Assembly (NCBI RefSeq): GCF_000715015.1
Contig: NZ_JMIW01000002.1
Coordinates: 62,001 to 126,000 of the forward strand
Origin: Erythrobacter longus
GTDB taxonomy: Bacteria; Pseudomonadota; Alphaproteobacteria; Sphingomonadales; Sphingomonadaceae
Direction of reading: 5' to 3'
DNA: 64,000 bases
Shown: positions 42,944 through 50,520 of the stretch, piece by piece
How the letters are laid out: every line of letters begins with the position of its first letter
How positions within the stretch are numbered: position 1 is the first letter of the stretch
Notes under the pieces: model-generated
What the model was told of the DNA's origin: nothing
Seen by the model: the letters and a program-made list of their open reading frames with translations, nothing else
Database searches by the model: none
Translations under genes and position numbers: made by a program

Positions 42944-43668
42944 GCGCCACCTGGCTGAAATCACGCAAGCTTATTCGGATGCACGCCGAAGAAGCGGGCG
43001 AGGATGTGCGCGCCTTCCTGCAGGGGCTCGTCACCAATGATGTGAGCGGCGATCTGCCCGTCTACGCCGCGCTGTTGTCGGCGCAAGGCAAGGCCATGTT
43101 CGACTTTTTCGTGTGGGCTGATGGTGATGATGTCCTCATCGATTGCGAGGCCGCAGTGGCCGATGACTTGGCAAAACGCCTCTCGCTTTATCGCCTGCGC
43201 CGCAAGATCGCGATTGAGCGCGACGAGAGCCGCTTTGTCCATTGGTCGCCAGAACCCGCCGCTGGTGCAGCCCCTGACCCGCGCCTCGCCGCATTGGGGT
43301 ACCGCTGGATTTCACCTGTTGCCGATGCCGATACGGCCGACGAGCTTTACCTTGCCCACCGCCTCTCGCTGGGCGTGCCCGAAGGTAGCGCGGAGCTTGG
43401 CGACATTCTGTGGCTCGAAACCAATGCGGTCGAGCTATCGGGCGTAAGCTTCGAAAAAGGCTGTTATATTGGTCAGGAAAACACCGCGCGCATGAACTGG
43501 CGGCAGAAGGTCAACCGGCGGCTTGTGGTGGTGCCGTTGGAGCATTCACAAGAGAAACGTCGCAAGGCCGCGTATCCAGAGCTTGGCCTGGCGATTGACC
43601 ATTTGCGCGTTGCCGACCTTGACCCCTCCACCCTACCCGAATGGCAAGCCGCCGGGATTAGCGAGTAG
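42940..43668 (+). CDS. ygfZ: YgfZ/GcvT-type folate-binding protein
   Basis: YgfZ uses tetrahydrofolate to support iron-sulfur cluster assembly or repair. The 242-residue protein has LQGLVTNDVSG, ALLSAQGKAMFDFF and the signature EKGCYIGQENTARM with the conserved Cys. The start overlaps the ATP-grasp gene by four bases. The stop overlaps the convergent TetR gene by 11 bases. Confidence 0.88.
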   Translation: MSATWLKSRKLIRMHAEEAGEDVRAFLQGLVTNDVSGDLPVYAALLSAQGKAMFDFFVWADGDDVLIDCEAAVADDLAKRLSLYRLRRKIAIERDESRFVHWSPEPAAGAAPDPRLAALGYRWISPVADADTADELYLAHRLSLGVPEGSAELGDILWLETNAVELSGVSFEKGCYIGQENTARMNWRQKVNRRLVVVPLEHSQEKRRKAAYPELGLAIDHLRVADLDPSTLPEWQAAGISE

Positions 43669-44269
43669 CTTTCTCACCGTAATGGACAGCCATTGACGCC
43701 TCCAGATTGGCCGACGCCCGGTCGCGGGCCGCATCGCGCGGCAGGCCCAGAGACTTTGCCAAAGCCGCCCCGATCAACGCATCTCCCAGCGCCAGCAGCA
43801 CGAGGCTGAGCGTGTCCTTGTGAACATGCAACGGGTCGTCCGCATGATGCTGAGCTTCTTCGGGCGCGATCTCGTCGACCAACTCGTGGATTGTGCTGAT
43901 AATCGGATTGAGCGCATCCTCATTGCCCGTCAGCAGCATCCATGATGTGAGCGCGCCCGCCCCTTCGCGGTCGAAGGCATCAAAGGCGAGGTCCACCACC
44001 TCGCGCGCCGATCCGAGGCCTGCGCGGCTTGCCCGGACAGCCTCAATGATCGTCTCGCACACTGTCTTGGCCAAATGCTCGGCCAGCGCCTTTTGCAGAC
44101 CGGATGCCGAACCGAAATGGTGGAGCAAATTGGCGTGTGTGCGCCCGATGCGCGAGGCCACAGCCTTTAGCGTCACCGATTGCGGTCCGGTTTCGATCAA
44201 CAAAGCGCGCGCCGCCTCTAGGGCAGATTTGCGGGATTCTTCAGGGCTTAATCGTTTGCGACCAGTCAT
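43658..44269 (-). CDS. TetR-family transcriptional regulator
   Basis: The 203-residue protein has a TetR N-terminus with ALEAARALLIETGPQSVTLKAVASRIGRTHANLLHHFGS (split), the helix-turn-helix being VTLKAVASRIGRTHANLLHHFG (two pieces). The C-terminal ligand domain is unrecognised. ATG 44269 is chosen over TTG 44275. A 14-bp perfect palindrome lies 14 bases upstream. Convergent with ygfZ, whose stop it overlaps. Confidence 0.83.
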   Translation of the reverse strand: MTGRKRLSPEESRKSALEAARALLIETGPQSVTLKAVASRIGRTHANLLHHFGSASGLQKALAEHLAKTVCETIIEAVRASRAGLGSAREVVDLAFDAFDREGAGALTSWMLLTGNEDALNPIISTIHELVDEIAPEEAQHHADDPLHVHKDTLSLVLLALGDALIGAALAKSLGLPRDAARDRASANLEASMAVHYGEKATR

Positions 44270-44282
44270 CGTCAAACGATCT

Positions 44283-44296
44283 AGGGGAATTCCCCT
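44283..44296. promoter_or_regulatory. Candidate TetR operator palindrome
   Basis: AGGGGAATTCCCCT is a perfect 14-bp palindrome starting 14 bases upstream of the TetR gene start. Its position fits autoregulation. It could also be chance, as it contains an EcoRI-like core. Confidence 0.4.
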
Positions 44297-44357
44297 GCAC
44301 GCTCAAGGCGCAGCGTGGCGCGTTGAGCATACAGGGGAGCATACAGGGGAGCTCTAA

Positions 44358-44921
44358 TCAGGCGGCCTTACTGTCCGAATTGCCAGATGCAGTTGCAAGC
44401 TCAAGCGCATATTCCGCTGTCATCGCGGCCTCGCCCCGGCCACACGAATGGCGCTCAATCACGCGGCCAGTGGGCTCGAAACCAAGCTTTCGAAGCACCG
44501 TGCCCGACGCCGGATTGTCGAGAAAGTGCGAGCCGTAAACGCGCGGATAGCCAAGTGCTTCAGCGATAGAGAGCACAGCCCTGCCCGCCTCTGTGGCAAA
44601 GCCTTTGCCCCAATGCTGGCGCGCGATCCAATAGCCGATCTCGACCGCGCCGGGATATTCACGGCCAGAAGAATCAGAGACATGAGCATCAAGGCCAATA
44701 CAGCCCACAACATGTCCATTGCACGCCGTCGTGATCAGAAAACGCGGTTCGTTGGGCGCAGGTACGCGCGAGGCAAAATCGCGCGCGTCTTGCTTTGAAT
44801 ATGGCCAGGGCGCGCGGGCAAGATTGCGTACGACACCTTCATCCGCAATGCCGCCATAGACGGCTTGCCAATCTTCGGGCCAAATCGGTCTCAGCAATAA
44901 ACGTTCGCTGCGATGGAACAC
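44358..44921 (-). CDS. GNAT-family N-acetyltransferase
   Basis: The 187-residue protein has the RimJ/RimL-like layout: SERLLLRPIWPEDWQAVYG, EIGYWIARQHWGKGFATEAGRAVLSIAEALG (acetyl-CoA loop QHWGKGFATEA) and NPASGTVLRKLGFEPTGR. It would acetylate an N-terminus or small molecule. GTG 44921 follows GAGAGGAAAC and gives the family start; the frame upstream to 44999 is not used. The gene follows a complex inverted-repeat region downstream of rpmA. Confidence 0.82.
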   Translation of the reverse strand: MFHRSERLLLRPIWPEDWQAVYGGIADEGVVRNLARAPWPYSKQDARDFASRVPAPNEPRFLITTACNGHVVGCIGLDAHVSDSSGREYPGAVEIGYWIARQHWGKGFATEAGRAVLSIAEALGYPRVYGSHFLDNPASGTVLRKLGFEPTGRVIERHSCGRGEAAMTAEYALELATASGNSDSKAA

Positions 44922-45021
44922 GGGTTCGTTTCCTCTCTTGCCAGACAAGGTCGCCCCTAAGCGACCTAGATGACAGATTGTTTGCACCTGACCAGCCAAA
45001 TCCGGTGAAGTGCGCCAAAAA

Positions 45022-45090
45022 CTCGAGAGGGAGAAACGACAAGAGGGAGTTGGGCTCCCCGTAATCGGGGTGGCCCTTCTCCCTCTAGAG
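45022..45090. repeat. Nested inverted repeats downstream of rpmA
   Basis: A strong hairpin joins GAGGGAG (45043-45049) with CTCCCTC (45079-45085), with inner pairs GGGC/GCCC and CCCCG/CGGGG around a TAAT loop. An earlier arm (45022-45035) can instead pair with 45077-45090, so two exclusive structures are possible. T-tracts are weak on both strands. It lies between rpmA and the GNAT gene and may end rpmA transcription. Confidence 0.6.
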
Positions 45091-45163
45091 TGCCGAATGT
45101 TTCATCGGCCAGGACCGCCCCAGTTCCCTTTCGGGTGGACGATCCTTTTTTTGAACCGTCCGC

Positions 45164-45433
45164 TTATTCAGCCGCTTCCGCAATGGCGTCGACAGACACG
45201 TATTTGCGAGCTTGCTTACCGGTGTGGAATCGGACCACGCCATGCTCGAGCGCAAATAGGGTGTGGTCTTTGCCCATACCCACGTTCTCGCCCGGATAGA
45301 ATTTGGTGCCGCGCTGACGCACGAGGATATTGCCGGCGACGACAGCCTCGCTACCGAACTTTTTCACACCAAGGCGGCGACCAACTGAGTCGCGACCGTT
45401 ACGTGATGAACCACCTGCTTTTTTATGTGCCAT
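45164..45433 (-). CDS. rpmA: 50S ribosomal protein bL27
   Basis: bL27 lies near the peptidyl-transferase centre of the 50S subunit. The 89-residue protein begins [15 protein letters not shown] and has [16 protein letters not shown]-like and [14 protein letters not shown] motifs, with the family length. It follows rplU by 12 bases, the normal pair. Confidence 0.95.
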   Translation of the reverse strand: MAHKKAGGSSRNGRDSVGRRLGVKKFGSEAVVAGNILVRQRGTKFYPGENVGMGKDHTLFALEHGVVRFHTGKQARKYVSVDAIAEAAE

Positions 45434-45445
45434 CGGTCCTGATCC

Positions 45446-45943
45446 TTACTTCTTGTCGGCCTTAGGAGCCGCTGTTTTTGCCGGTGCCTTTTTGGCGGGC
45501 GCTTTCTTCGCAGCTGGCTTTTTCTCAGCTGCTGCCTTTGGAGCTGCTTTCTTTGCCGGAGCCTTCTTGGCTGGCGCTGCTTTTGCTTCGGTGTCTGCGT
45601 CCTTCTTAGGAGCAGCCGCTTTCTTGGCAGGAGCCTTCTTAGCGCCAGCGCCAACATCAGTGATGCGCAGAAGCGTCATTTGCTGACGGTGACCAGCCTT
45701 GCGGCGGTAGTTGTGACGGCGACGCTTTTTGAAAACGACAACCTTTTCGCTCTTGGCTTGAGCAATGATCTCTGCCGAAACGGTCACTTTGCTTGCGTCA
45801 GCAACAGTGTCGCCTTCGCCAGCGAGCAGAACGTCGCCCAAAGTGATGGTGTCACCGGCTTCTCCGGCGAGCTTTTCAACGGCAATTTTGTCTCCAGCGG
45901 CAACCCGATATTGCTTGCCGCCAGTGCGCACTATCGCGAACAT
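45446..45943 (-). CDS. rplU: 50S ribosomal protein bL21 with Lys/Ala-rich tail
   Basis: bL21 binds 23S rRNA. The first ~100 residues are the standard domain: [20 protein letters not shown] and [17 protein letters not shown]. The last ~65 residues are an added KKAPAKKAA-type low-complexity tail, seen in some sphingomonads but absent from E. coli. It might make extra rRNA contacts. A promoter-like TTGACT-17-TACCGG lies about 130-150 bases upstream. Confidence 0.93.
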   Translation of the reverse strand: MFAIVRTGGKQYRVAAGDKIAVEKLAGEAGDTITLGDVLLAGEGDTVADASKVTVSAEIIAQAKSEKVVVFKKRRRHNYRRKAGHRQQMTLLRITDVGAGAKKAPAKKAAAPKKDADTEAKAAPAKKAPAKKAAPKAAAEKKPAAKKAPAKKAPAKTAAPKADKK

Positions 45944-46065
45944 GGCTAAATACTCTCGTTTCTTTAAACTGTCCGATCAGGAGCGAAACTTTCACGCCCA
46001 CCGGACCACCCAAACACAGCGTTTGGAAAAGCGCAGCCGGAAAAGCCGCGCCAGAAGGAAGCGTG

Positions 46066-46094
46066 CCGGTAAGGGAACGGGGCGTTTGAGTCAA
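46066..46094 (-). promoter_or_regulatory. Candidate promoter of rplU-rpmA
   Basis: On the minus strand TTGACT (46094-46089) and TACCGG (46071-46066) are separated by 17 bases. It is about 125 bases upstream of rplU, leaving a long leader. The -10 is imperfect. Confidence 0.45.
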
Positions 46095-46181
46095 CGCTCC
46101 TTTTCATCGAAAATACTACAAATTGCAGGTTTGCAGCGTATTTGCGCAGCGCTTTGTGCGTGGTAGAGCACGGGCAGGATC

Positions 46182-46703
46182 ATGAAACACACTCTCGCAA
46201 TTCTTTGCCGTCCCCATTTTTGTATGGCCACCCTCATAGGGTTCTCGCTTGCAGGATGCGCTTCGGCTGATGGGCGTTACCCTTCGCTTGCCGTGCGCGA
46301 TGCGGAGCGGGTGCAGGGCAGTTTCGAGCCCGCACCAACGGACCAGAACGCCGCCACAGGGACAATTAACCCCGAAACACTCGACGCGCCGTTCAAACGC
46401 GCAAGCGATGCCCATGCACGCTTTACAGCGATGCAACCCGAGGTTCGCGCTCTTGTCTCTGCATCGCGGGGCCTTAGCCGGGAAAACGACAGGCGCGCGC
46501 GCGCGCTTGTTGGCTTTGCGACGCTAACCTCGCTGCGATCACAGACCGCGCTTGCGCTCTCGGACCTCGACCTGTTGGAAGTGAACGCGGCCACCGGGTT
46601 TGAACGCACACGGGAAATTCGCGATTTCCAGAACGCAGTCCTGAGAATGATCACGCAGCAAGACGCCGCTCTCGATTCGCTTAATGAGGCCATGAAACAA
46701 TGA
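46182..46703 (+). CDS. Unknown lipoprotein upstream of fnrL
   Basis: The 173-residue protein has a signal peptide with lipobox LAGC (SLAGCASADG, Cys at about residue 26), then a helical, Ala/Arg/Glu-rich mature region with no recognised domain. The stop overlaps the fnrL start in ATGA, so the two are co-translated. The link between a lipoprotein and an oxygen sensor is unusual but only positional. Confidence 0.7.
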   Translation: MKHTLAILCRPHFCMATLIGFSLAGCASADGRYPSLAVRDAERVQGSFEPAPTDQNAATGTINPETLDAPFKRASDAHARFTAMQPEVRALVSASRGLSRENDRRARALVGFATLTSLRSQTALALSDLDLLEVNAATGFERTREIRDFQNAVLRMITQQDAALDSLNEAMKQ

Positions 46704-47389
46704 ACCAGATGTGCGCCACTTGCCCGGTAAAAGAATCCGCAGCCTGCGCCGTTTTGAGCGAGGAAGAACGCGACGCTTTGGCAGCAGCGGGCCGGACGCG
46801 GGTCCTCAAACGCGGTGAGATGCTGTTTGCAGCGGGCGATGATGAAGCGGCGTGCGCTACGCTTGTTTCAGGCGCGCTCAAGATCAGTGCCTTCGATGCA
46901 GAAGGCAATGAGCAGATTTTGAGCCTGGTGCACCCGGCCGGGTTTATCGGTGAATTGTTCAGCCCCTTTGCCCATCACGATGTGGTCGCTTTGACAGAAA
47001 GCCAGCTGTGCACTTTTGCGCGCAAGGATATCGAGCGTGCAATCGACGATTACCCTGCTCTCGCGCGCGCCCTGCTGAAACGCTCTCAAGAAGACTTACT
47101 TGCGACCCGCAACCTGTTGGAACTGACCGCGCACGCCACAGCCGAAGCCCGGCTTGCCGCCCTGCTCCACGATTTTGCGAGCGCCGCAAGCGATGCCTCA
47201 TGCCACATCGCGAGCCATTTTGAACTTCCTCTCACCCGTGGGGAAATCGCCAATATGCTGGGTCTGACGATTGAAACCGTCAGCCGCAAGCTGGGCGAGC
47301 TTGAAGAAATGGGAGCGATTGCGCGCAAAGGAAAGCGCGGGATCGACATTGCCGACCCCGCGCTGTTGAGGGATATTTCAGGCCGATAG
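46700..47389 (+). CDS. fnrL: FNR-type oxygen-sensing transcription regulator (FnrL-like)
   Basis: This Crp/Fnr-family protein would bind a 4Fe-4S cluster and act under low oxygen. Cys5, Cys8 and Cys16 (C-x2-C-x7-C) plus Cys104 (ESQLCTF) match the FnrL pattern of Rhodobacter. The C-terminal helix-turn-helix PLTRGEIANMLGLTIETVSRKLGELEEMGAI (split) carries ETVSR, the FNR-specific recognition residues. An FNR box lies upstream of the next gene, on the minus strand. Confidence 0.88.
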   Translation: MNQMCATCPVKESAACAVLSEEERDALAAAGRTRVLKRGEMLFAAGDDEAACATLVSGALKISAFDAEGNEQILSLVHPAGFIGELFSPFAHHDVVALTESQLCTFARKDIERAIDDYPALARALLKRSQEDLLATRNLLELTAHATAEARLAALLHDFASAASDASCHIASHFELPLTRGEIANMLGLTIETVSRKLGELEEMGAIARKGKRGIDIADPALLRDISGR

Positions 47390-47499
47390 GATCCCGCCGA
47401 CGCCCTTGGGGCAAAACGATCCCGCTTGGCTTGCACCATCAGTTTCGCCCCCAATTTCGCCTCCAAATTCTGCCACTTAGACTTTCGCCAAAGGTGTGC

Positions 47500-47928
47500 T
47501 CACGACACGATGGCGGCAATAGTCACTGCGGCAATCCCCCAGAACACTAGCAAAATTGGCAAAACCAGCACTTGAATCGCAGCTTCTGCCGGTGCGAGTG
47601 GGCCGGTGTTGGTCATGATCCCTTTGTTTTCAAATTCGCCCCAGGTCATGGCCTTGCTGTCATTGCCTTTGAGCTGTGTGAAGATGGCCGGCACGCCGAA
47701 CGCTGCGATGATAAAGCCTGCAAAGATCACCATCGGGATAACCAGAACCGGGTTGATGAAGGCAATCGCCATAATCGCGATAAAGCCAAGGTAAGCGCCA
47801 ACAGTGACGAGATAGAGCCTGTTGGGAAGGCCAAAGCTGCGATCTACGACAGGCGCATTTTTAGCGGCGGGCGCTGCAACGATGCGGGCCTTGCCTTGCT
47901 CGATTTGCGTTTGGATTTGCTTGCTCAC
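47500..47928 (-). CDS. Unknown three-segment membrane protein, FNR-controlled
   Basis: The 142-residue protein has three hydrophobic segments: LYLVTVGAYLGFIAIMAIAF, VLVIPMVIFAGFIIAAFGV and IQVLVLPILLVFWGIAAVTI. The start is GTG 47928 behind AGGAG. I recognise no named family. An excellent FNR box lies 53-66 bases upstream, so the protein is probably made under low oxygen. It is convergent with fnrL. Confidence 0.75.
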   Translation of the reverse strand: MSKQIQTQIEQGKARIVAAPAAKNAPVVDRSFGLPNRLYLVTVGAYLGFIAIMAIAFINPVLVIPMVIFAGFIIAAFGVPAIFTQLKGNDSKAMTWGEFENKGIMTNTGPLAPAEAAIQVLVLPILLVFWGIAAVTIAAIVS

Positions 47929-47980
47929 TGCTGATCTCCTTTGTTGAAAGGAGAATTAGCGGGGCGCGAAAAGGCGTACC

Positions 47981-47994
47981 TTGACCCAGATCAA
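47981..47994 (-). promoter_or_regulatory. FNR box upstream of the membrane-protein gene
   Basis: TTGACCCAGATCAA matches TTGAT-N4-ATCAA at nine of ten positions. Its centre is 59.5 bases upstream of GTG 47928; placed at -41.5 it would put the transcript start near 47946. An FNR-type gene lies 600 bases away. Confidence 0.82.
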
Positions 47995-48014
47995 ACTAGC
48001 CCGGTTTTTTAGGG

Positions 48015-48530
48015 TCAGGGCCCCTTATCCCAACGCGCCAGATCGGCATAGTCATCCTCGCGCGGCTCAATCCAGTGCCAGCCATCGGCGCGTTTCTCGC
48101 GTTTCCAGAACCATGCAGCGGCTTTCAAATGGTCCATGCAAAAATCGACCGCATCAATTGCGCCTCGGCGGTGACGGGCAGCAGCCGATACAAGCACAAT
48201 GGGCTCGCCCACGCGCAGCTTGCCCACCCGGTGGACCATGAGAAGGCCCATAAGGTCAAACCGTGCGATAGCCTCATCAGCGAGGGCCTCCATTCCCGGC
48301 AGAGTTAGCGGTTCGTAGTGGGAGAGTTCGAGCGCCTCAACGCCCCAATCATCTTTGGTGCCTTGGCCCTCGCCTTGGCCCTCGCCTTGTCCCTCGCCTT
48401 GCCCGTCTTTATTGGGCCGTACCTCGCCAACGAATGTGCAGACCCCGCCAAGACCGGGGTTTGCCTGTGTGAACGGGCCGACAAACGCGCCGGGGATGAA
48501 TGGCTCGGTGAGGAGGCGGACGTCCTTCAC
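48015..48530 (-). CDS. moaE: Molybdopterin synthase catalytic subunit MoaE with minisatellite loop
   Basis: MoaE, with MoaD, inserts two sulfurs into precursor Z to make molybdopterin. The core is clear: GGVCTFVGEVRPN, and ARHRRGAIDAVDFCMDHLKAAAWFWKREKRADG (split). Between them, residues about 43-57 are four Gly-Gln-Gly-Glu repeats from a 12-bp unit at 48361-48408, in a loop that is normally variable. It follows moaD by six bases. Confidence 0.9.
   Translation of the reverse strand: MKDVRLLTEPFIPGAFVGPFTQANPGLGGVCTFVGEVRPNKDGQGEGQGEGQGEGQGTKDDWGVEALELSHYEPLTLPGMEALADEAIARFDLMGLLMVHRVGKLRVGEPIVLVSAAARHRRGAIDAVDFCMDHLKAAAWFWKREKRADGWHWIEPREDDYADLARWDKGP
48361..48408. repeat. 12-bp minisatellite in moaE
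   Basis: Four units related to CCTTGGCCCTCG (two perfect, then two diverging), encoding GQGE repeats on the minus strand. The unit resembles the reverse of that in the glycosyltransferase at 34261-34332. Frame is kept. Confidence 0.9.
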
Positions 48531-48536
48531 ACCTGC

Positions 48537-48779
48537 CTAGCCCCCGCTCACAGGCGGAAGTAGGGCGACCTCATCGCCGTCCTTGGCGTTGAGCGCGGTC
48601 TTGTCGGCAAGCACGCGGCCATCGCAGGCGATGTTAACGCGCTCTTGGGTGAGTTGGTCAGCTACGTCTGAGCCGACCACCTCCAGCAGCCCCGCCCAAT
48701 CAAGCGGCGCTTCGACGTCTTTACTCTCGGCTCCGGCCATATCGGCAAGCGGCCCCAGAAACAGGATTGTGACTGCCAT
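48537..48779 (-). CDS. moaD: Molybdopterin synthase sulfur-carrier subunit MoaD
   Basis: MoaD carries sulfur as a C-terminal thiocarboxylate to MoaE. The 80-residue ubiquitin-like protein ends in VALLPPVSGG with the essential terminal Gly-Gly. It lies between moaA (six bases) and moaE (six bases), a compact cluster. MoaB and MoaC are not in the window. Confidence 0.9.
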   Translation of the reverse strand: MAVTILFLGPLADMAGAESKDVEAPLDWAGLLEVVGSDVADQLTQERVNIACDGRVLADKTALNAKDGDEVALLPPVSGG

Positions 48780-48785
48780 TTTCGC

Positions 48786-49835
48786 TTAGCCCCCCGTCAT
48801 CGACATATGGCGCGGCAAATGGGGAGCTGCGCCGCGCTCATCCATGCGGAAATGGTGGCGTTCGGGCTTGATAAGCATGGTCTTATCCAGTGCCGCCGCC
48901 AATTGCCCTTGCGGATCATCGGAACGAAGCGCGGCGCGCAGGTCCACGCGCTCTCCTCCGCCAAGGCAGGGGTAAAGCTGACCCGTCGCCGTCACCCGCA
49001 ACCGGTTGCAACCATCGCAGAAATTGTTGGTGTGCGGCGTGATCAGACCAAGGCGACCGCCCGTCTCTGCCACATCGACATAGCGCGCGGGGCCACCGGT
49101 ATTGGCGCCGTTGTCGGTGAGCGTCCACCGCTCCTCCAAGCGTGCCCGTACATCGCTGAGCGGGAGATATTGGTCGAGGCGTTCCTCCTCCACATCGCCC
49201 AGCGGCATGACTTCGATCAGCGTCACCTCGCAAGCCTCCCCATGAGCCCAAGCGATAAGGTCGGGAAGCTCGTCCTCGTTCACGCCTTTGAGCGCCACTG
49301 CGTTCAGTTTAACGCGCAGCCCTGCGTCCTTCGCCGCCCTGATCCCATCAAGCACTTGAGGCAAAGCATCGCGCCGGGTGAGCTCTGCAAACCGCGCCCG
49401 GTCGAGCGTATCCAATGAGATATTCACCCGCCGCACGCCCGCTTTGTATAGGCCTTGGGCATGGCCTGCCAATTGCGTCGCATTGGTGGTAAGCGTCAAC
49501 TCTTTCAGCCCGCCCCCCTCAAGATGCCGCCCAAGGGCCGTGAACAAGTCAATAATATCGCGCCGCACCAAGGGCTCGCCCCCGGTGATACGCAACTTGG
49601 TTACTCCGCGCGCGATAAAGCCGGTCGCAAGGTCATACAGTTCCTCAAGCGAGAGCACTTCGCGCTTGGGCAGGAAGGTCATGCGTTCTGGCATGCAATA
49701 GGTGCAGCGAAGGTCGCAGCGGTCCGTCACAGACAGCCGCAGATAGGTGATCGCGCGGCCAAAAGTATCGATCAGAGGCGCGCCTTCATTGGCGAGCTTC
49801 AGAATGTCGCGCTGCCTGGTGCCTACCTCAGTCAT
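48786..49835 (-). CDS. moaA: GTP 3',8-cyclase MoaA
   Basis: MoaA is a radical-SAM enzyme that converts GTP to 3',8-cyclo-GTP in molybdenum cofactor synthesis. The 349-residue protein has the radical-SAM motif CDLRCTYC, the second cluster Cys set CDGCNRLRVTATGQLYPC and the terminal GG. ATG 49835 is preferred to a longer frame. It overlaps the preceding small gene's stop by eight bases. Confidence 0.92.
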   Translation of the reverse strand: MTEVGTRQRDILKLANEGAPLIDTFGRAITYLRLSVTDRCDLRCTYCMPERMTFLPKREVLSLEELYDLATGFIARGVTKLRITGGEPLVRRDIIDLFTALGRHLEGGGLKELTLTTNATQLAGHAQGLYKAGVRRVNISLDTLDRARFAELTRRDALPQVLDGIRAAKDAGLRVKLNAVALKGVNEDELPDLIAWAHGEACEVTLIEVMPLGDVEEERLDQYLPLSDVRARLEERWTLTDNGANTGGPARYVDVAETGGRLGLITPHTNNFCDGCNRLRVTATGQLYPCLGGGERVDLRAALRSDDPQGQLAAALDKTMLIKPERHHFRMDERGAAPHLPRHMSMTGG

Positions 49836-50139
49836 GGGTCTGAGCGTAATGCCCCGTGACGCCTTTTGCACCTGCCAAATAGCCGATCAGCGCGCGGCAT
49901 TGCGTCTCATCCCCTGCCCCGATCACATTGACGCGGGTGGGCGCTGCATCACGGGCCAAATCGCGCGCCAGAGATTGGCGCCAATCTGTGTGGTCGGGGC
50001 CAGCGGGCGGAAGAACAATCACAAGGTCGCCTTTGCCCATAGCTTCTCTCACCGCGTCCAAATGCCCGGCGAAAAACACGGCGCTCGCCTGAAGCGGTCC
50101 CTCGGGCAAATCAGAGACGTGATATTGCGCCAGTGTCAT
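49828..50139 (-). CDS. Unknown Rossmann-like protein between folB and moaA
   Basis: The 103-residue protein has a strand-turn-helix pattern (DLVIVLPPAGPDHTDWRQS and RVNVIGAGDETQCRALIGY), like part of a short-chain dehydrogenase-type fold, but lacks the full active site. It follows folB by three bases and overlaps moaA. A partner role in pterin metabolism is suggested by position only. Confidence 0.65.
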   Translation of the reverse strand: MTLAQYHVSDLPEGPLQASAVFFAGHLDAVREAMGKGDLVIVLPPAGPDHTDWRQSLARDLARDAAPTRVNVIGAGDETQCRALIGYLAGAKGVTGHYAQTHD

Positions 50140-50142
50140 CGT

Positions 50143-50520
50143 TTATTGAGCGGGCCGTTCGCGGTGGAGGGTGATGCCGATCTTCTCACCCGCTTCGGCA
50201 ATGGCGAGCTTCACGATCTTCACCGTCACCGCCTGAACGCGCGCATCCTGCACAAACAGCGTTTCGCAAATGTGGTCGCCCACTGCCTCGATCAGCTTGA
50301 AATGAACACCCTTGGGCAGGCCTTCGGACGCGGCGTGCTTCAAATCCATGTAATTTTTGGACGCATCCAGCGGCGTATCGGGATCATAGCGGTCCGCAAT
50401 GTCGTAACGCGCCTGCACCGTAATGCGAAGCGGTTGGGGCTTGCCGGTTTCCTCGGAATAAATGCCGGTGAGGACATTCACTTCGAGGTCGGCAACTTCG
50501 AGGATGAGCGAATCGTTCAT
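50143..50520 (-). CDS. folB: Dihydroneopterin aldolase FolB
   Basis: FolB cleaves dihydroneopterin to hydroxymethyl-dihydropterin in folate synthesis. The 125-residue protein has LEVNVLTGIYSEETGKPQPL, NYMDLKHAASEGLPKGVHFKLIEAVGDHICETLF (split) and VTVKIVKLAIAEAGEKIGITLHRERP (split), the family landmarks. It overlaps the preceding gene in ATGA. Confidence 0.88.
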   Translation of the reverse strand: MNDSLILEVADLEVNVLTGIYSEETGKPQPLRITVQARYDIADRYDPDTPLDASKNYMDLKHAASEGLPKGVHFKLIEAVGDHICETLFVQDARVQAVTVKIVKLAIAEAGEKIGITLHRERPAQ

